DNA of 32,801 nucleotides from an uncultured Eubacteriales bacterium (GTDB lineage Bacteria > Bacillota > Clostridia > Christensenellales > Borkfalkiaceae), in the NCBI GenBank assembly GCA_905210545.1, contig CAJLXC010000008.1, positions 1-32,801 of the forward strand, in the 5' to 3' direction. This document shows, piece by piece, positions 8,184 to 16,298 of the stretch. The translations under genes and the position numbers were made by a program. The notes beneath the pieces were generated by a model. That model did no database searches. It saw only the letters and a list, made by a program, of their open reading frames with translations, and was not told where the DNA came from. The first letter of the stretch is position 1. Each line of letters opens with the position of its first letter.

Positions 8184-9076
8184 CAGAACTCCCCGACGAA
8201 CTCGACCTCCTCTTTAAGCGTACAGCCGAATTTGTCTTTTACCGTGTTTTTTATATGTAAAATCAGATTGTAAACGTCCGCGGCGGTTGCGGCGGAATTA
8301 GTCGTTATAAAATTTGCGTGTTTAAGCGATACGGACGCGCCGCCGACGGTAAATCCTTTTAAGCCTGCTTCTTCTATAAGTTTGCCTGCGGGAACGCCCG
8401 AAGAATTGAGAAAAACCGACCCGCAGCTTTTGCCCTGCGGTTGCGTTTCTCTCCTGCGGGCGAGATACGTTTCGGTAAGTTCCGTTATTTCGGACTTATC
8501 TCTTTTAGTCAGTCCGAACGTTGCCGACACGATTATTTCGCCGCCGCGGCAGAACCTGCTTTTTCTGTAAGAAAAACCGCAATCCCCTTTAAGCCGCGTT
8601 TTCAGCTTGCCGCGACAAAGCGTTCCGACTTCCGTTATCAGATCCGAAACGGAAACGCCGAATGCGCCCGCGTTCTGAAAAACCGCGCCGCCGACGGTAG
8701 CGGGGATTCCCGAAAGGGCTTCTAACCCCGAAAAGCCGTTATCCCGCGCAAGCTCCGCAACTCTCGAAAGCAAAACGCCGCTCGCGGCGAAAATGCCGTT
8801 CTTTTTGAGAAAAACGTCTTTAAGTCCTGCGGTTGAAATAATCATTCCGTCAAAACCGCCGTCCGCAACGAGAAGATTCGTGCCGTTGCCTATCGCTTTA
8901 TAACGAATTTTATTTTTCTTTGCGATTTTAACCGCAGAATTCAGCGCGTAAAGACTTTTCGGCGTAACGAAATATTTCGCGTTGCCGCCGACGCCCAGAG
9001 AAGTGCATTTTTTCATAGGTTTGTCTGAAACGCATTCGAGATCGTATACGGAAGCAAGTTCTTCGATAAGCCCCAT
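8183..9076 (-). CDS. murB: UDP-N-acetylenolpyruvoylglucosamine reductase
   Basis: NADPH- and FAD-dependent second step of UDP-N-acetylmuramic acid synthesis. The 297-residue length fits the short type II form of Gram-positives. FAD-binding motifs are GNGTNLL (63-69) and SGIPATVGGAVFQNAG (122-137). The active-site SYR lies around 170-172, the proton-donor serine is S220 in SCGSVF, and the terminal glutamates lie in LKEEVEF. AAGGAG stands four bases before the ATG. It opens a tightly overlapped run murB-PHP-whiA-dnaE. The binding-protein gene ends 46 bases upstream with no hairpin between, so murB could also be read from there. Confidence 0.96.
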   Translation of the reverse strand: MGLIEELASVYDLECVSDKPMKKCTSLGVGGNAKYFVTPKSLYALNSAVKIAKKNKIRYKAIGNGTNLLVADGGFDGMIISTAGLKDVFLKKNGIFAASGVLLSRVAELARDNGFSGLEALSGIPATVGGAVFQNAGAFGVSVSDLITEVGTLCRGKLKTRLKGDCGFSYRKSRFCRGGEIIVSATFGLTKRDKSEITELTETYLARRRETQPQGKSCGSVFLNSSGVPAGKLIEEAGLKGFTVGGASVSLKHANFITTNSAATAADVYNLILHIKNTVKDKFGCTLKEEVEFVGEF

Positions 9077-9091
9077 TTCGCTCCTTATAAT

Positions 9092-9120
9092 ATTCTACTA
9101 TAATTTTTATTTTTTTTCAA
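9092..9120 (-). promoter_or_regulatory. Candidate promoter of murB
   Basis: TTGAAA (9115-9120), a 17-base spacer and TAGAAT (9092-9097) on the minus strand. The predicted start falls in or next to the murB ribosome site, giving an unusually short leader, which lowers confidence. Confidence 0.35.
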
Positions 9121-9122
9121 GA

Positions 9123-10106
9123 TTATAAAAGTACTTTTTTAATTTTTAACAACGCTTCTTCGTTTCCTTTAACGGCGCGTTCCGAAAACTCTTTAAGCTC
9201 TGAAAGGCCTTTTCCCGAAACGAATGCCGAAATGGTTTTTTCGGGTAAAGCGTTCTGAAGATTTATAAAAACCTCGTCGTCGTAATCGACCTTTACGTAT
9301 GGCGAAAACATATTTATTTCGTAAAGTTTTTTCTGAATATCGTCCGAAAGCAGATAGTTTATATACCTTTCCGCATAGACCGCCTTGAATTTATCGGAGG
9401 TCGTGACGGATATGTATTGATTAAGATCCGAAAATCCCGAAAGCGGCGTGACCTTTGCGGTATACCCCCTGTTTTTAAGCCGTACCGCGTCGCGCTGAGT
9501 GCCGAGAAGAAATCTGGTTTTGCCGCTTACGAATCTGACGTAGGCGTCGAGCGGAGAAAGTTCCGTGAATTCTTCTGCGGTTTTCCCTTCTAAAGCGAGC
9601 GCGGCGAGCGGCAGAGTATATTTACCTGCGGAAACGGTCAGCTCGTCGTATTTTTTAGCAAGTCCGTTCACGTTTTCGAATAACGCGTATACGCCTTTGC
9701 ACCAGACCGCGGCAAACTCCTTATCGCCTATTTTACCGCAATCCGATACAGCGCGCGTTTTTATCTCCGATAGATTAGAAAGTTCCGCGCCGTTGCCGTA
9801 AGACACGAGATCGGGATAATTGCCGTTTTTCAAACCTTGCCGCGCGCTTTCTATCGTATGCGAAGAAACCATCACAAGGACTTCTTCGTTTTTCTTTTCA
9901 AACGACCGCGCGACGTCCAACAAAAATTTCCGACGAGAACCCGAGCCGCCCTCGAACGTATCTATCTGCCAAACGCTTATCACGCGCTTTTCGGGCTTGG
10001 GATTTTTTACCGTTACGCCTTCTCCGATTTTGTTTTTACCGTAAGCGAGCGTAAATACGACGGAAAAAACAAGAAACGCCGCAACGATTGTTTTTATTGC
10101 TTTCAT
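9123..10106 (-). CDS. Orphan extracellular solute-binding-protein-like protein
   Basis: A 327-residue exported protein resembling family 1 (sugar-type) ABC solute-binding proteins. After an N-terminal signal or anchor segment (about 5-24, no lipobox cysteine) comes SVWQIDTFEGGSGSRRKFL, then SFEKKN and NYPDLVSYGNGAEL, the usual start of such proteins. The C-terminal third has YINYLLSDDIQKKLY. No permease or ATPase gene is near, so transport is doubtful; a sensing or envelope role is possible. The ATG at 10106 was preferred to an in-frame TTG at 10151, which lies inside the upstream terminator hairpin. No ribosome site is visible before the ATG. Function cannot be assigned with certainty. Confidence 0.72.
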   Translation of the reverse strand: MKAIKTIVAAFLVFSVVFTLAYGKNKIGEGVTVKNPKPEKRVISVWQIDTFEGGSGSRRKFLLDVARSFEKKNEEVLVMVSSHTIESARQGLKNGNYPDLVSYGNGAELSNLSEIKTRAVSDCGKIGDKEFAAVWCKGVYALFENVNGLAKKYDELTVSAGKYTLPLAALALEGKTAEEFTELSPLDAYVRFVSGKTRFLLGTQRDAVRLKNRGYTAKVTPLSGFSDLNQYISVTTSDKFKAVYAERYINYLLSDDIQKKLYEINMFSPYVKVDYDDEVFINLQNALPEKTISAFVSGKGLSELKEFSERAVKGNEEALLKIKKVLL

Positions 10107-10131
10107 AATAAAATTATATTCTTTAACGCGT

Positions 10132-10167
10132 AAAAAAAAGACTTTCCGCAAAGGAAAAGTCTTTCGG
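10132..10167 (-). terminator. Rho-independent terminator after the M16 peptidase gene
   Basis: Minus-strand hairpin with arms 10138-10147 and 10153-10164 (one-base bulge) followed by a run of eight T. It begins about 12 bases after the M16 stop codon and separates that gene from the binding-protein gene. Confidence 0.8.
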
Positions 10168-10178
10168 TTTTTTGTTTT

Positions 10179-11420
10179 TCAGAGCTTGAGCGCGGAACGC
10201 TTGCTGCCGACCGTCGCGGCGGAAGCTTTGGTATAATCGAAATATTCGTCTATCGTTTCTAAAACGTCTTTATAGCTTATATTCTCGATAAACGCCATTC
10301 GCTCTTTAAAATCGAATTCTTTATCGAGAAACAAGGTGTTTCTGCCGTATAACAGCATTTGAGAAACCGTGCTTTCTCTGCTCATGATAAACGCGCTTTT
10401 AACCTGTTCTTTGCCGCGTAAAAATTCGCTTTCGGTGATTTTTTCCGTTTTGATACGTTTAAGCTCTTCTATAATCTTTTCTGCGGCAAGGTCGCGGTTG
10501 GCGGTGTTTACGCCCGCGTATATTTCGAGAACGCCGCTGTCTTTATATTGAGAAACGTAGGAATAAACGCTGTACGCAAGCCCCGCTTCTTCTCTTATCT
10601 TTTGAAAAAGTCTGCTGCTCATTCCTCCGCCGAAAACGGTGTTGGCGATATTGAGCGCGTCGCCTTTATCGCTCTTTACCGAAACCGCGGGAAGCGAAAA
10701 CGCGATGTGCGACTGTTCTATCTTTTTGCTTTTGTAAAGCGAACGCGGCTGTACGGGCGAAAAAACGCGTTGCTTTTCGCTCGCAAAATTTTTGAATTTG
10801 CTTGCAAAAAGCTTGTCCGCAAGCCTTTCTGCTTCTTTAACGTCTACTTTGCCCGCGACGGATATCACCACGTTGTCCGCGCAGTAATATTTTTTCATAT
10901 ATTTTTCTATATCCGCTTTGGAAAATCTTTTAACGTTTTTGGCAGGACCTAAAATAGGACAACCTAATCCTTCGTTGCCGTAATAACTCTCCGAAAGAAG
11001 GTCAAGGCACAAATCCTCGGGCGTATCCTCGCACATATTTATTTCTTCTATAATAACGCTCTTTTCTTTTTCGAGTTCTTCTTTATCGAACACGGAATCA
11101 AAGAAAATATCCGACAATACTTCGAGCGAATCGCCGAGATGTTCCGCCGTGGATTTAGTGTAATAACACGTCGTTTCCTTAGAAGTAAACGCGTTTATCT
11201 GCGCGCCGATTCTGTCTATATAATCGGAAATTTCAAAAGCGGAACGCTTTTTCGTACCTTTAAAAAGCGTATGCTCGATAAAGTGCGAAATTCCGTTTTC
11301 CGCTTCGCTTTCGTTGATACTGCCCGTTTTTACGAGAATCCCGCAGGAAACCGAAACGAAGCCCGGCATATCTACCGCGACAAGTCTTAAACCGTTATCG
11401 TATTTTTTATAAAATTTCAT
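10179..11420 (-). CDS. M16-family zinc peptidase (MlpA/YmxG-like)
   Basis: Processing-peptidase-like zinc metalloprotease of 413 residues. The inverted zinc motif HFIEH is at 46-50 and the third zinc ligand E126 follows at the standard spacing (EEIN). The second, inactive half of the pita-bread fold carries GGGMSSRLFQKIREEAGLAYS, with the conserved Arg and Tyr. It follows pnp and a YlxY-like gene, the order of B. subtilis rpsO-pnp-ylxY-mlpA, which supports the MlpA/YmxG assignment. No signal peptide, so probably cytoplasmic. The ribosome site is GGAG seven bases before the ATG. Its physiological substrate is not known. Confidence 0.92.
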   Translation of the reverse strand: MKFYKKYDNGLRLVAVDMPGFVSVSCGILVKTGSINESEAENGISHFIEHTLFKGTKKRSAFEISDYIDRIGAQINAFTSKETTCYYTKSTAEHLGDSLEVLSDIFFDSVFDKEELEKEKSVIIEEINMCEDTPEDLCLDLLSESYYGNEGLGCPILGPAKNVKRFSKADIEKYMKKYYCADNVVISVAGKVDVKEAERLADKLFASKFKNFASEKQRVFSPVQPRSLYKSKKIEQSHIAFSLPAVSVKSDKGDALNIANTVFGGGMSSRLFQKIREEAGLAYSVYSYVSQYKDSGVLEIYAGVNTANRDLAAEKIIEELKRIKTEKITESEFLRGKEQVKSAFIMSRESTVSQMLLYGRNTLFLDKEFDFKERMAFIENISYKDVLETIDEYFDYTKASAATVGSKRSALKL

Positions 11421-11437
11421 CTTTTCTCCGTGATTTA

Positions 11438-11466
11438 CCGTTATTATGCTTATATAACGGTTTTTT
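11438..11466. other. Inverted repeat between the deacetylase and M16 genes
   Basis: Perfect 7-bp arms (11438-11444 and 11454-11460) around a nine-base loop, followed on the plus strand by six T. It would work as a weak terminator only for plus-strand transcripts, and no plus-strand gene is seen; on the minus strand it sits just before the M16 ribosome site. Confidence 0.4.
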
Positions 11467-12187
11467 ATGTTTTTCCTGCCGAAGCGGAAACGTTTTCGCT
11501 GACGGTAACCGCTTTTAATCCCGCTTTCTCGTAATAATCGAGAATTTTCGGCAGTGCGGACAGAGTATGAGGCTTGGGATGCATCAGAATGAGATCGCCC
11601 CCGCAGACGCCGTTCGTCGCGCGGGAAAAAACCTTGCTTTTATCCTTATCGCGCCAGTCGACGGTGTCTTTCGACCACATAACGACGGTGTAGCCGAGAT
11701 CAAACGCCGCTTCTAACGTCGTTTCGGAAAAACTGCCCGACGGCGGAGCGAACAATTTCGGTTTAACGCCGCATAACGCCTCGGTTATCTTGCCGGTAAG
11801 GTCTATTTCTTCTCTGTTTTTATCGTAACCGAGCTTTGCGTGGTCTTTATGAAAATAACCGTGATTAGCTATTTCGTGTCCGCCGCCGACTATTTTTTTA
11901 AGAGTGTCCGCATTGTCGTCCGCCCAGCAACCGCCCACGAAAAACGTAGCTTTCGCGCCGCGCTCGTCTAACAGGTCGATTATGGCGTTTACCGTTTCCG
12001 TGTTTTCATACACGTTGAACATAAGCGACACGTTGTCGGAACTTCTGTTACCGTTATATATCGCGCCGACTATCTTTCCGCCGTAAATGGGAACGGGATT
12101 CTGCGGAAAAAAACTTACCGCAAAAACTGCGCAAAAAACGAGTATAAGTATAATATCGGTGACTACGGTTCTTTTTCTGTCCGGCAT
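11465..12187 (-). CDS. YlxY-like polysaccharide deacetylase homologue, probably inactive
   Basis: A 240-residue protein with an N-terminal membrane segment (about 9-27) and an extracytoplasmic NodB-homology (CE4) domain. Motif 2 (zinc histidines H109 and H113 in NHGYFH), motif 4 (SKDTVDW) and motif 5 (LMHP, H203) are kept. Motif 1, normally FDDG, reads FNVY (57-60), so both the catalytic base and the zinc aspartate are missing; motif 3 is also altered (APPSG). Position between pnp and an M16 peptidase matches B. subtilis ylxY, whose family I recall as also degenerate at motif 1. AAGGGGG precedes the ATG. Likely a carbohydrate-binding or structural role; deacetylation is unlikely. Confidence 0.85.
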   Translation of the reverse strand: MPDRKRTVVTDIILILVFCAVFAVSFFPQNPVPIYGGKIVGAIYNGNRSSDNVSLMFNVYENTETVNAIIDLLDERGAKATFFVGGCWADDNADTLKKIVGGGHEIANHGYFHKDHAKLGYDKNREEIDLTGKITEALCGVKPKLFAPPSGSFSETTLEAAFDLGYTVVMWSKDTVDWRDKDKSKVFSRATNGVCGGDLILMHPKPHTLSALPKILDYYEKAGLKAVTVSENVSASAGKT

Positions 12188-12240
12188 AAAAGCTTTTACC
12201 CCCTTTTGCTATTTTATGCGGTCGGGGCAAGCCGTTATGC

Positions 12241-12271
12241 AAAAATATGCAAGGCTTTTCGCCTTGCATAT
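12241..12271 (-). terminator. Rho-independent terminator after pnp
   Basis: Perfect 11-bp stem (12245-12255 with 12261-12271), five-base loop, ending in T on the minus strand, about 20 bases after the pnp stop codon. The other flank is also A/T rich, so it may act in both directions. Confidence 0.85.
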
Positions 12272-12290
12272 CGCTTTTTTGTTTTTTGTT

Positions 12291-14390
12291 TTATTCCTTG
12301 ATTATTTCGAGAAGTTTAAGGTCTATGCCTTTTTCGCCTATCTTGATTATCTCTACTTTAACCTTGTCGCCTATATGCAAAACTTCTTCTACGCTTTCTA
12401 TTCTCTTGTCGCTCATTCTCGAAATGTGAATAAGTCCGTCTTTACCGGGAGCGAGTTCGCAGAACGCGCCGACTTTGGGAAGAATTCTCACGACTTCGGA
12501 AATAAACATATCGCCGACTTCCGGATCTTTCGCAATCGAAAGAATTATGGCTTTTGCGCGTTCTAACTGTTCGTCGTTGCCCACGCTTGCCACGTTTACT
12601 CTTCCGTCGTCGTCTATGTCTATCTTAACGCCCGTTTCTTCTATAATCTTGTTGATTACCTTGCCCTGTTTGCCGACTACGTCGCCGATCTTATCGGGAG
12701 CGATGTAGAAGGAGATGATTCTCGGAGCGTATTCGGAAAGCTTGGGCGCGACTTCGGGAACGCATTCGAGCATTTTGCCGAGAATATATCTGCGACCTTC
12801 GTTAGCCTGCTCGATAGCGGTGTGCATTATCTCTTCGGAAATGCCTTTGATTTTTATATCCATCTGGATAGCGGTGATACCTTTGGTAGTACCCGCAACC
12901 TTAAAGTCCATATCGCCGAGGAAGTCTTCAAGTCCCTGAATATCGGTCATAACGCGGAATTCGCCCGTTTCCTGATTTTTAATAAGTCCCATTGCAACGC
13001 CCGCGACAGGCGCTTTGATGGGTACGCCCGCGTCCATAAGAGCCATGGTAGAACCGCACACGGACGCCATAGAAGACGAACCGTTAGAAGACATAATGTC
13101 GTTTACTACGCGGATTGCGTAAGGAAACTCGTCTTCCGGCGGGATTACCGGTATCAACGCTCTTTCTGCAAGCGCGCCGTGACCTATTTCGCGGCGACCG
13201 GGCGATTTTAATGCTTTTGCTTCGCCCGTGCAGTAGCCGGGGAAGTTGTATTGATGCATATAACGTTTTGAGGTTTCTTCGTCAAGACCTTCGAGCTTCT
13301 GCGCTTCGGAAAGCATTGCGAGAGTGCAAGTAGTAAGAGTCTGCGTCTGACCTCTCGTGAACACCGCCGAGCCGTGAACTCTGGGAAGAACGTGTCTTTC
13401 GCACCAGATGGGGCGCACGTCTTTAAGTCCTCTTCCGTCGGGTCGGATACCTTTATCGAATATCTTCGCGCGGACTTTTTCTTTAGTGAGATAATAAAGG
13501 CTGTCTTTGATTTCTCTCACGTTATCGGGATAGATATCCTTAAAGTGCGCAAGCGTTTCCGCTTCTGCCTGATCCTGTCTTGCCTGTCTTTCCTGACGGT
13601 CGAACGTATCGATAGCCCAATCGATTTTTTCGGAAGCGAAAGCGCGGACTTCTTTATCGAGTTCTTCGGGAACGTGATAAAGTTCTATCTGTTTTTTCGG
13701 CTTGCCGACGACGGGAACGATTTCTTCTTCTATAAACTTACAAATCTTTTTGATTTCTTCGTGACCGAAGGTGATGGCGTTTACCATTTCGTCGTTCGTT
13801 ACTTCGTTCGCGCCGGCTTCTATCATTAAAATAGCGTCTTTCGTGCCGGCAAGATTAAGGTGAATATCCGAAGCCGCTCTTTGTTTGGCGTCGGGGTTGA
13901 TTACGTATTTGCCGTCAACCATTCCCACGACTACGGAGCCGGTAGGTCCTGCCCACGGAATATCCGATATCGCGAGAGCGATGGAACTGCCTATCATTGC
14001 GAGCGGTTCGGGCTGAATGTCGGGTTCTACAGACAAAGCCTGCGCGATAACCACCACGTCGTTGAAAAGACCTTTCGGGAAAAGCGGACGGAGCGGTCTG
14101 TCTATAAGACGGCTGGTTAAAATCGCTTTGTCGCTCGCTCTGCCCTCCCTCTTTTTGAAACCGCCGGGGATTTTGCCGACGGAATACATCTTCTCTTCGT
14201 AATCTACCTGCAAGGGAAAGAAATCCATTCCTTCTCTCGGCGTTGCGGACATACAGACGGAAACCATAACCGCAGTGTCGCCGGAACGCACGACGCAGGC
14301 GCCGTTTGCCTGCTCCGCGTATTTGCCGACTTCTACCACGACTTCTTTTCCGCCGATATTCGTTCTGAATTCTTTGTAGTTGTTCGTCAT
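12291..14390 (-). CDS. pnp: Polyribonucleotide nucleotidyltransferase (PNPase)
   Basis: 3'-5' phosphorolytic exoribonuclease of mRNA decay, a trimeric ring. The 699-residue protein has two RNase PH domains (about 1-230 and 310-540), a KH domain with the GxxG loop VGKQGK (about 550-610) and an S1 domain (about 618-695, beginning near VGDMFISEVVRILPKVGAF). Motifs such as PLQVDYEEKMYSVGKIPGGF and FTRGQTQTL are diagnostic. AGGAG stands seven bases before the ATG. rpsO lies 124 bases upstream, with a leaky-looking terminator and a strong leader hairpin between, resembling the E. coli rpsO-pnp arrangement, where pnp is autoregulated through its leader. Confidence 0.97.
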   Translation of the reverse strand: MTNNYKEFRTNIGGKEVVVEVGKYAEQANGACVVRSGDTAVMVSVCMSATPREGMDFFPLQVDYEEKMYSVGKIPGGFKKREGRASDKAILTSRLIDRPLRPLFPKGLFNDVVVIAQALSVEPDIQPEPLAMIGSSIALAISDIPWAGPTGSVVVGMVDGKYVINPDAKQRAASDIHLNLAGTKDAILMIEAGANEVTNDEMVNAITFGHEEIKKICKFIEEEIVPVVGKPKKQIELYHVPEELDKEVRAFASEKIDWAIDTFDRQERQARQDQAEAETLAHFKDIYPDNVREIKDSLYYLTKEKVRAKIFDKGIRPDGRGLKDVRPIWCERHVLPRVHGSAVFTRGQTQTLTTCTLAMLSEAQKLEGLDEETSKRYMHQYNFPGYCTGEAKALKSPGRREIGHGALAERALIPVIPPEDEFPYAIRVVNDIMSSNGSSSMASVCGSTMALMDAGVPIKAPVAGVAMGLIKNQETGEFRVMTDIQGLEDFLGDMDFKVAGTTKGITAIQMDIKIKGISEEIMHTAIEQANEGRRYILGKMLECVPEVAPKLSEYAPRIISFYIAPDKIGDVVGKQGKVINKIIEETGVKIDIDDDGRVNVASVGNDEQLERAKAIILSIAKDPEVGDMFISEVVRILPKVGAFCELAPGKDGLIHISRMSDKRIESVEEVLHIGDKVKVEIIKIGEKGIDLKLLEIIKE

Positions 14391-14424
14391 TTTTTTCTCC
14401 TATTTCTGTACTCTATTTATGAAA

Positions 14425-14445
14425 CGTCCGCGCCCCGCGCGAACG
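14425..14445 (-). promoter_or_regulatory. Hairpin in the pnp leader
   Basis: GC-rich 9-bp stem (14425-14433 with 14437-14445, one G-U pair in the RNA) and a three-base loop, 35 bases before the pnp start. It has no T-run on the minus strand, so it is not a terminator. It is a candidate site for RNase cleavage and pnp autocontrol, by analogy with E. coli. Confidence 0.5.
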
Positions 14446-14448
14446 ACG

Positions 14449-14477
14449 TATATAGCCGAATTTATAGCCGTATTCAA
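14449..14477 (-). promoter_or_regulatory. Weak candidate promoter of pnp
   Basis: TTGAAT (14472-14477), 17-base spacer and TATATA (14449-14454), just downstream of the rpsO terminator. Each box matches four of six consensus bases. Confidence 0.3.
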
Positions 14478-14478
14478 G

Positions 14479-14508
14479 AAAAAAGGGTGGCAAAAAAATG
14501 CCGCCCTC
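14479..14508 (-). terminator. Imperfect terminator between rpsO and pnp
   Basis: Minus-strand arms AGGGCGGCA and TGCCACCCT around a short T-rich loop, then a T-run, starting seven bases after the rpsO stop. The stem has one C-A mismatch, so partial readthrough into pnp is expected. Confidence 0.7.
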
Positions 14509-14514
14509 TATTCG

Positions 14515-14778
14515 TTATTTTCTCAATTCCAAATCGGCGATTACTTTTCTGTATCTTTCGATATCCACTTCCTGCAGATATTTGAGAAGACCGCGACGCT
14601 CGCCTACCATTTTCATCAGTCCGCGACGGGAATGATTGTCGTTTTTGTTTGTTGCAAGATGCGCGTTGAGGTGATTGATTCTTTCGGTAAGAAGCGCGAT
14701 CTGCACTTCCGCAGAACCGGTATCCCCTTCGTGTCTTGCGAATTTTGCCATTATTTCTGCTTTTCTTGCTTTATCCAT
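14515..14778 (-). CDS. rpsO: 30S ribosomal protein S15
   Basis: Primary rRNA-binding protein of the small subunit platform, binding helices 20-22 of 16S rRNA. The 87-residue length and sequence are standard, with GDTGSAEVQIALLTERIN, HLNAHLATNKNDNHSRRGL and the C-terminal YLQEVDIERYRKVIADLELRK region. A full AGGAGGT ribosome site lies seven bases before the ATG. It has its own good promoter and a leader of about 90 bases that can form a hairpin beside the ribosome site, as expected for an autoregulated S15 gene. pnp follows. Confidence 0.98.
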   Translation of the reverse strand: MDKARKAEIMAKFARHEGDTGSAEVQIALLTERINHLNAHLATNKNDNHSRRGLMKMVGERRGLLKYLQEVDIERYRKVIADLELRK

Positions 14779-14870
14779 TTCTTTTACCTCCTGTTTATTA
14801 TGGAATAGTCCGCTCTAAACAAAGCCCTGGGAGGAGTAAAACCCGCAAAGCCTTATCTAAAGTATCAAGC
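14779..14870 (-). promoter_or_regulatory. rpsO mRNA leader, candidate S15 autoregulatory RNA
   Basis: The leader between the promoter and rpsO contains TGTTTA and TAAACA arms that enclose about 17 bases and end right at the AGGAGGT ribosome site. Farther upstream a CTCCTCC stretch (14831-14837) can pair with AGGAGG. The alternative pairings would hide or expose the ribosome site. S15 binding to its own leader is known in several bacteria with unrelated structures; here it is inferred. Confidence 0.4.
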
Positions 14871-14876
14871 TTAAAC

Positions 14877-14905
14877 AGTATATCAAATTTTACGCGTTTT
14901 GTAAA
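14877..14905 (-). promoter_or_regulatory. rpsO promoter
   Basis: TTTACA (14900-14905), exactly 17 bases, TATACT (14877-14882) on the minus strand, placed in the gap after hemZ. The same two hexamers with the same spacing stand before ileS. Confidence 0.65.
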
Positions 14906-14921
14906 CTGTTTTTAACGATTT

Positions 14922-16298
14922 TCATTGTTTTTCCGAAAAAAACGCCGCTTTTTTGCGTAGAATCTCTTCTTTTTTTGAAAGATACGTCTTTACGTCTTTG
15001 GGACTGCCGTATCTTTCTATTTTTTCGCCCGCAAAATCGACTTTCTTGCTTATCGCGTTCGCGCCGCACGCCACGCAATCGGATATTTCTTCCATCGCGT
15101 CTACGTTATAAACGCACGCCTTGCCGCTTTTTGTAAACCCTGCGTTTTCGAGATTGCCCGCAGCGTATTTTTGTCTGTACACGTAATACGCGCCGTAGCC
15201 CGCGGTTTTAAGCGCGCCTTCCGCGTAGTCGATCATTTTTTCGGTATCGGGATTGAAAATCTTTTCTTCGGAAGCAAGCTCCGCGCCTTTCTTTACGCAA
15301 AGGCTGTGAACGGTTATATTATCGGGCGACAGCTCTATCGTTTTATCTATAGTCTCTTTGAAAGTCGCAAACGTTTCGCCCTCTAACCCGGCTATCAGAT
15401 CCGTATTGACGATAAAATCCTTTTTCGCGAGTTCTAAAGCGCGTATCGCTTCCGCCGCGGTATGATTTCTGCCGATTCGTTTTAACGTTTCGTCGCTTAA
15501 GCTCTGCGGATTGACGCAAACGCGCGTTACGCCGTGAGCTTTAAGTATTTTCAGGTTTTCTTCTGTTATTCTGTCGGGTCTGCCGGCTTCTACGGTATAC
15601 TCGACGCCGCCTCGGATTTTATCTATCGCGCAAAGCATTTTTTCGAGCTGCTTGTCCGATAGCGCGACGGGCGTTCCGCCGCCCACGTAAATACTGCGAA
15701 GCTTTTTTATAAACCTTGCGCTTTCTTTTATTTCTTCGCAAAGCGCGTTTACGTAATCGTCCGTAAGAGAAGCGGAGCTTTTCATATCCGCGGTAATAAA
15801 AGAACAGTATCTGCACCGCGAGGGGCAGAACGGAACGAAAACGAACAGATCGGAATTATCGGGATTTTTGGAATATATCCCTTTCTGGTTTTCTATCACT
15901 TCGGCGATAAGCTCGGTTTTTTTCTCCGACACCTTCATAACGTCGGTAAAAAACTCCCTGAATTCGCCCGTTTCTTCTATCGCCGAATAAGCGAGCTTGG
16001 TTGGTCTTACGCCCGTGAGCGCGCCCCATGGAAGCTTTATCCCCGTGAACTGAGAAACGGCTTTGTACAAAGACAGCTTTGCGTACCTTTTTACGAGCCG
16101 CTTTTTCTCCGTTTCGTCCGAAGCGGGTTTTACGAGATTTCCGTAAGCGTAGGTTTTTCCGTTCACCGTTACCGTGTTTACGAATTTGTTATCTTTTTCG
16201 GTAAAACGATGTCTTACTTTAAGCGTTTCGGAATCGGGAAAGAACAAAAGCTCTTCTTTAAATTCCGTTTCCAGAAATTTAAGATCGGTATCAATCAT
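14922..16298 (-). CDS. hemZ: Radical SAM coproporphyrinogen dehydrogenase-like protein HemZ
   Basis: Oxygen-independent coproporphyrinogen III oxidase-like radical SAM protein of 458 residues. The [4Fe-4S] motif CPSRCRYC has cysteines near 158, 162 and 165, followed by the SAM-binding YVGGGTP. The long N-terminal extension before the cysteine motif is typical of the HemZ group. The start was placed at ATG 16298, two codons inside a TTG; it overlaps the end of the MBL gene by eight bases. Order rel-MBL-hemZ is common in Clostridia. No other heme genes are near, and the true substrate of HemZ-type proteins in heme-free anaerobes is uncertain. Confidence 0.9.
   Translation of the reverse strand: MIDTDLKFLETEFKEELLFFPDSETLKVRHRFTEKDNKFVNTVTVNGKTYAYGNLVKPASDETEKKRLVKRYAKLSLYKAVSQFTGIKLPWGALTGVRPTKLAYSAIEETGEFREFFTDVMKVSEKKTELIAEVIENQKGIYSKNPDNSDLFVFVPFCPSRCRYCSFITADMKSSASLTDDYVNALCEEIKESARFIKKLRSIYVGGGTPVALSDKQLEKMLCAIDKIRGGVEYTVEAGRPDRITEENLKILKAHGVTRVCVNPQSLSDETLKRIGRNHTAAEAIRALELAKKDFIVNTDLIAGLEGETFATFKETIDKTIELSPDNITVHSLCVKKGAELASEEKIFNPDTEKMIDYAEGALKTAGYGAYYVYRQKYAAGNLENAGFTKSGKACVYNVDAMEEISDCVACGANAISKKVDFAGEKIERYGSPKDVKTYLSKKEEILRKKAAFFSEKQ

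Noticed and set aside
10107..10151. Upstream TTG start for the solute-binding-like gene
   Set aside because: It would place the first codons inside the terminator hairpin of the M16 gene and gives a poor N-terminus; the ATG at 10106 starts directly with a signal-like segment.
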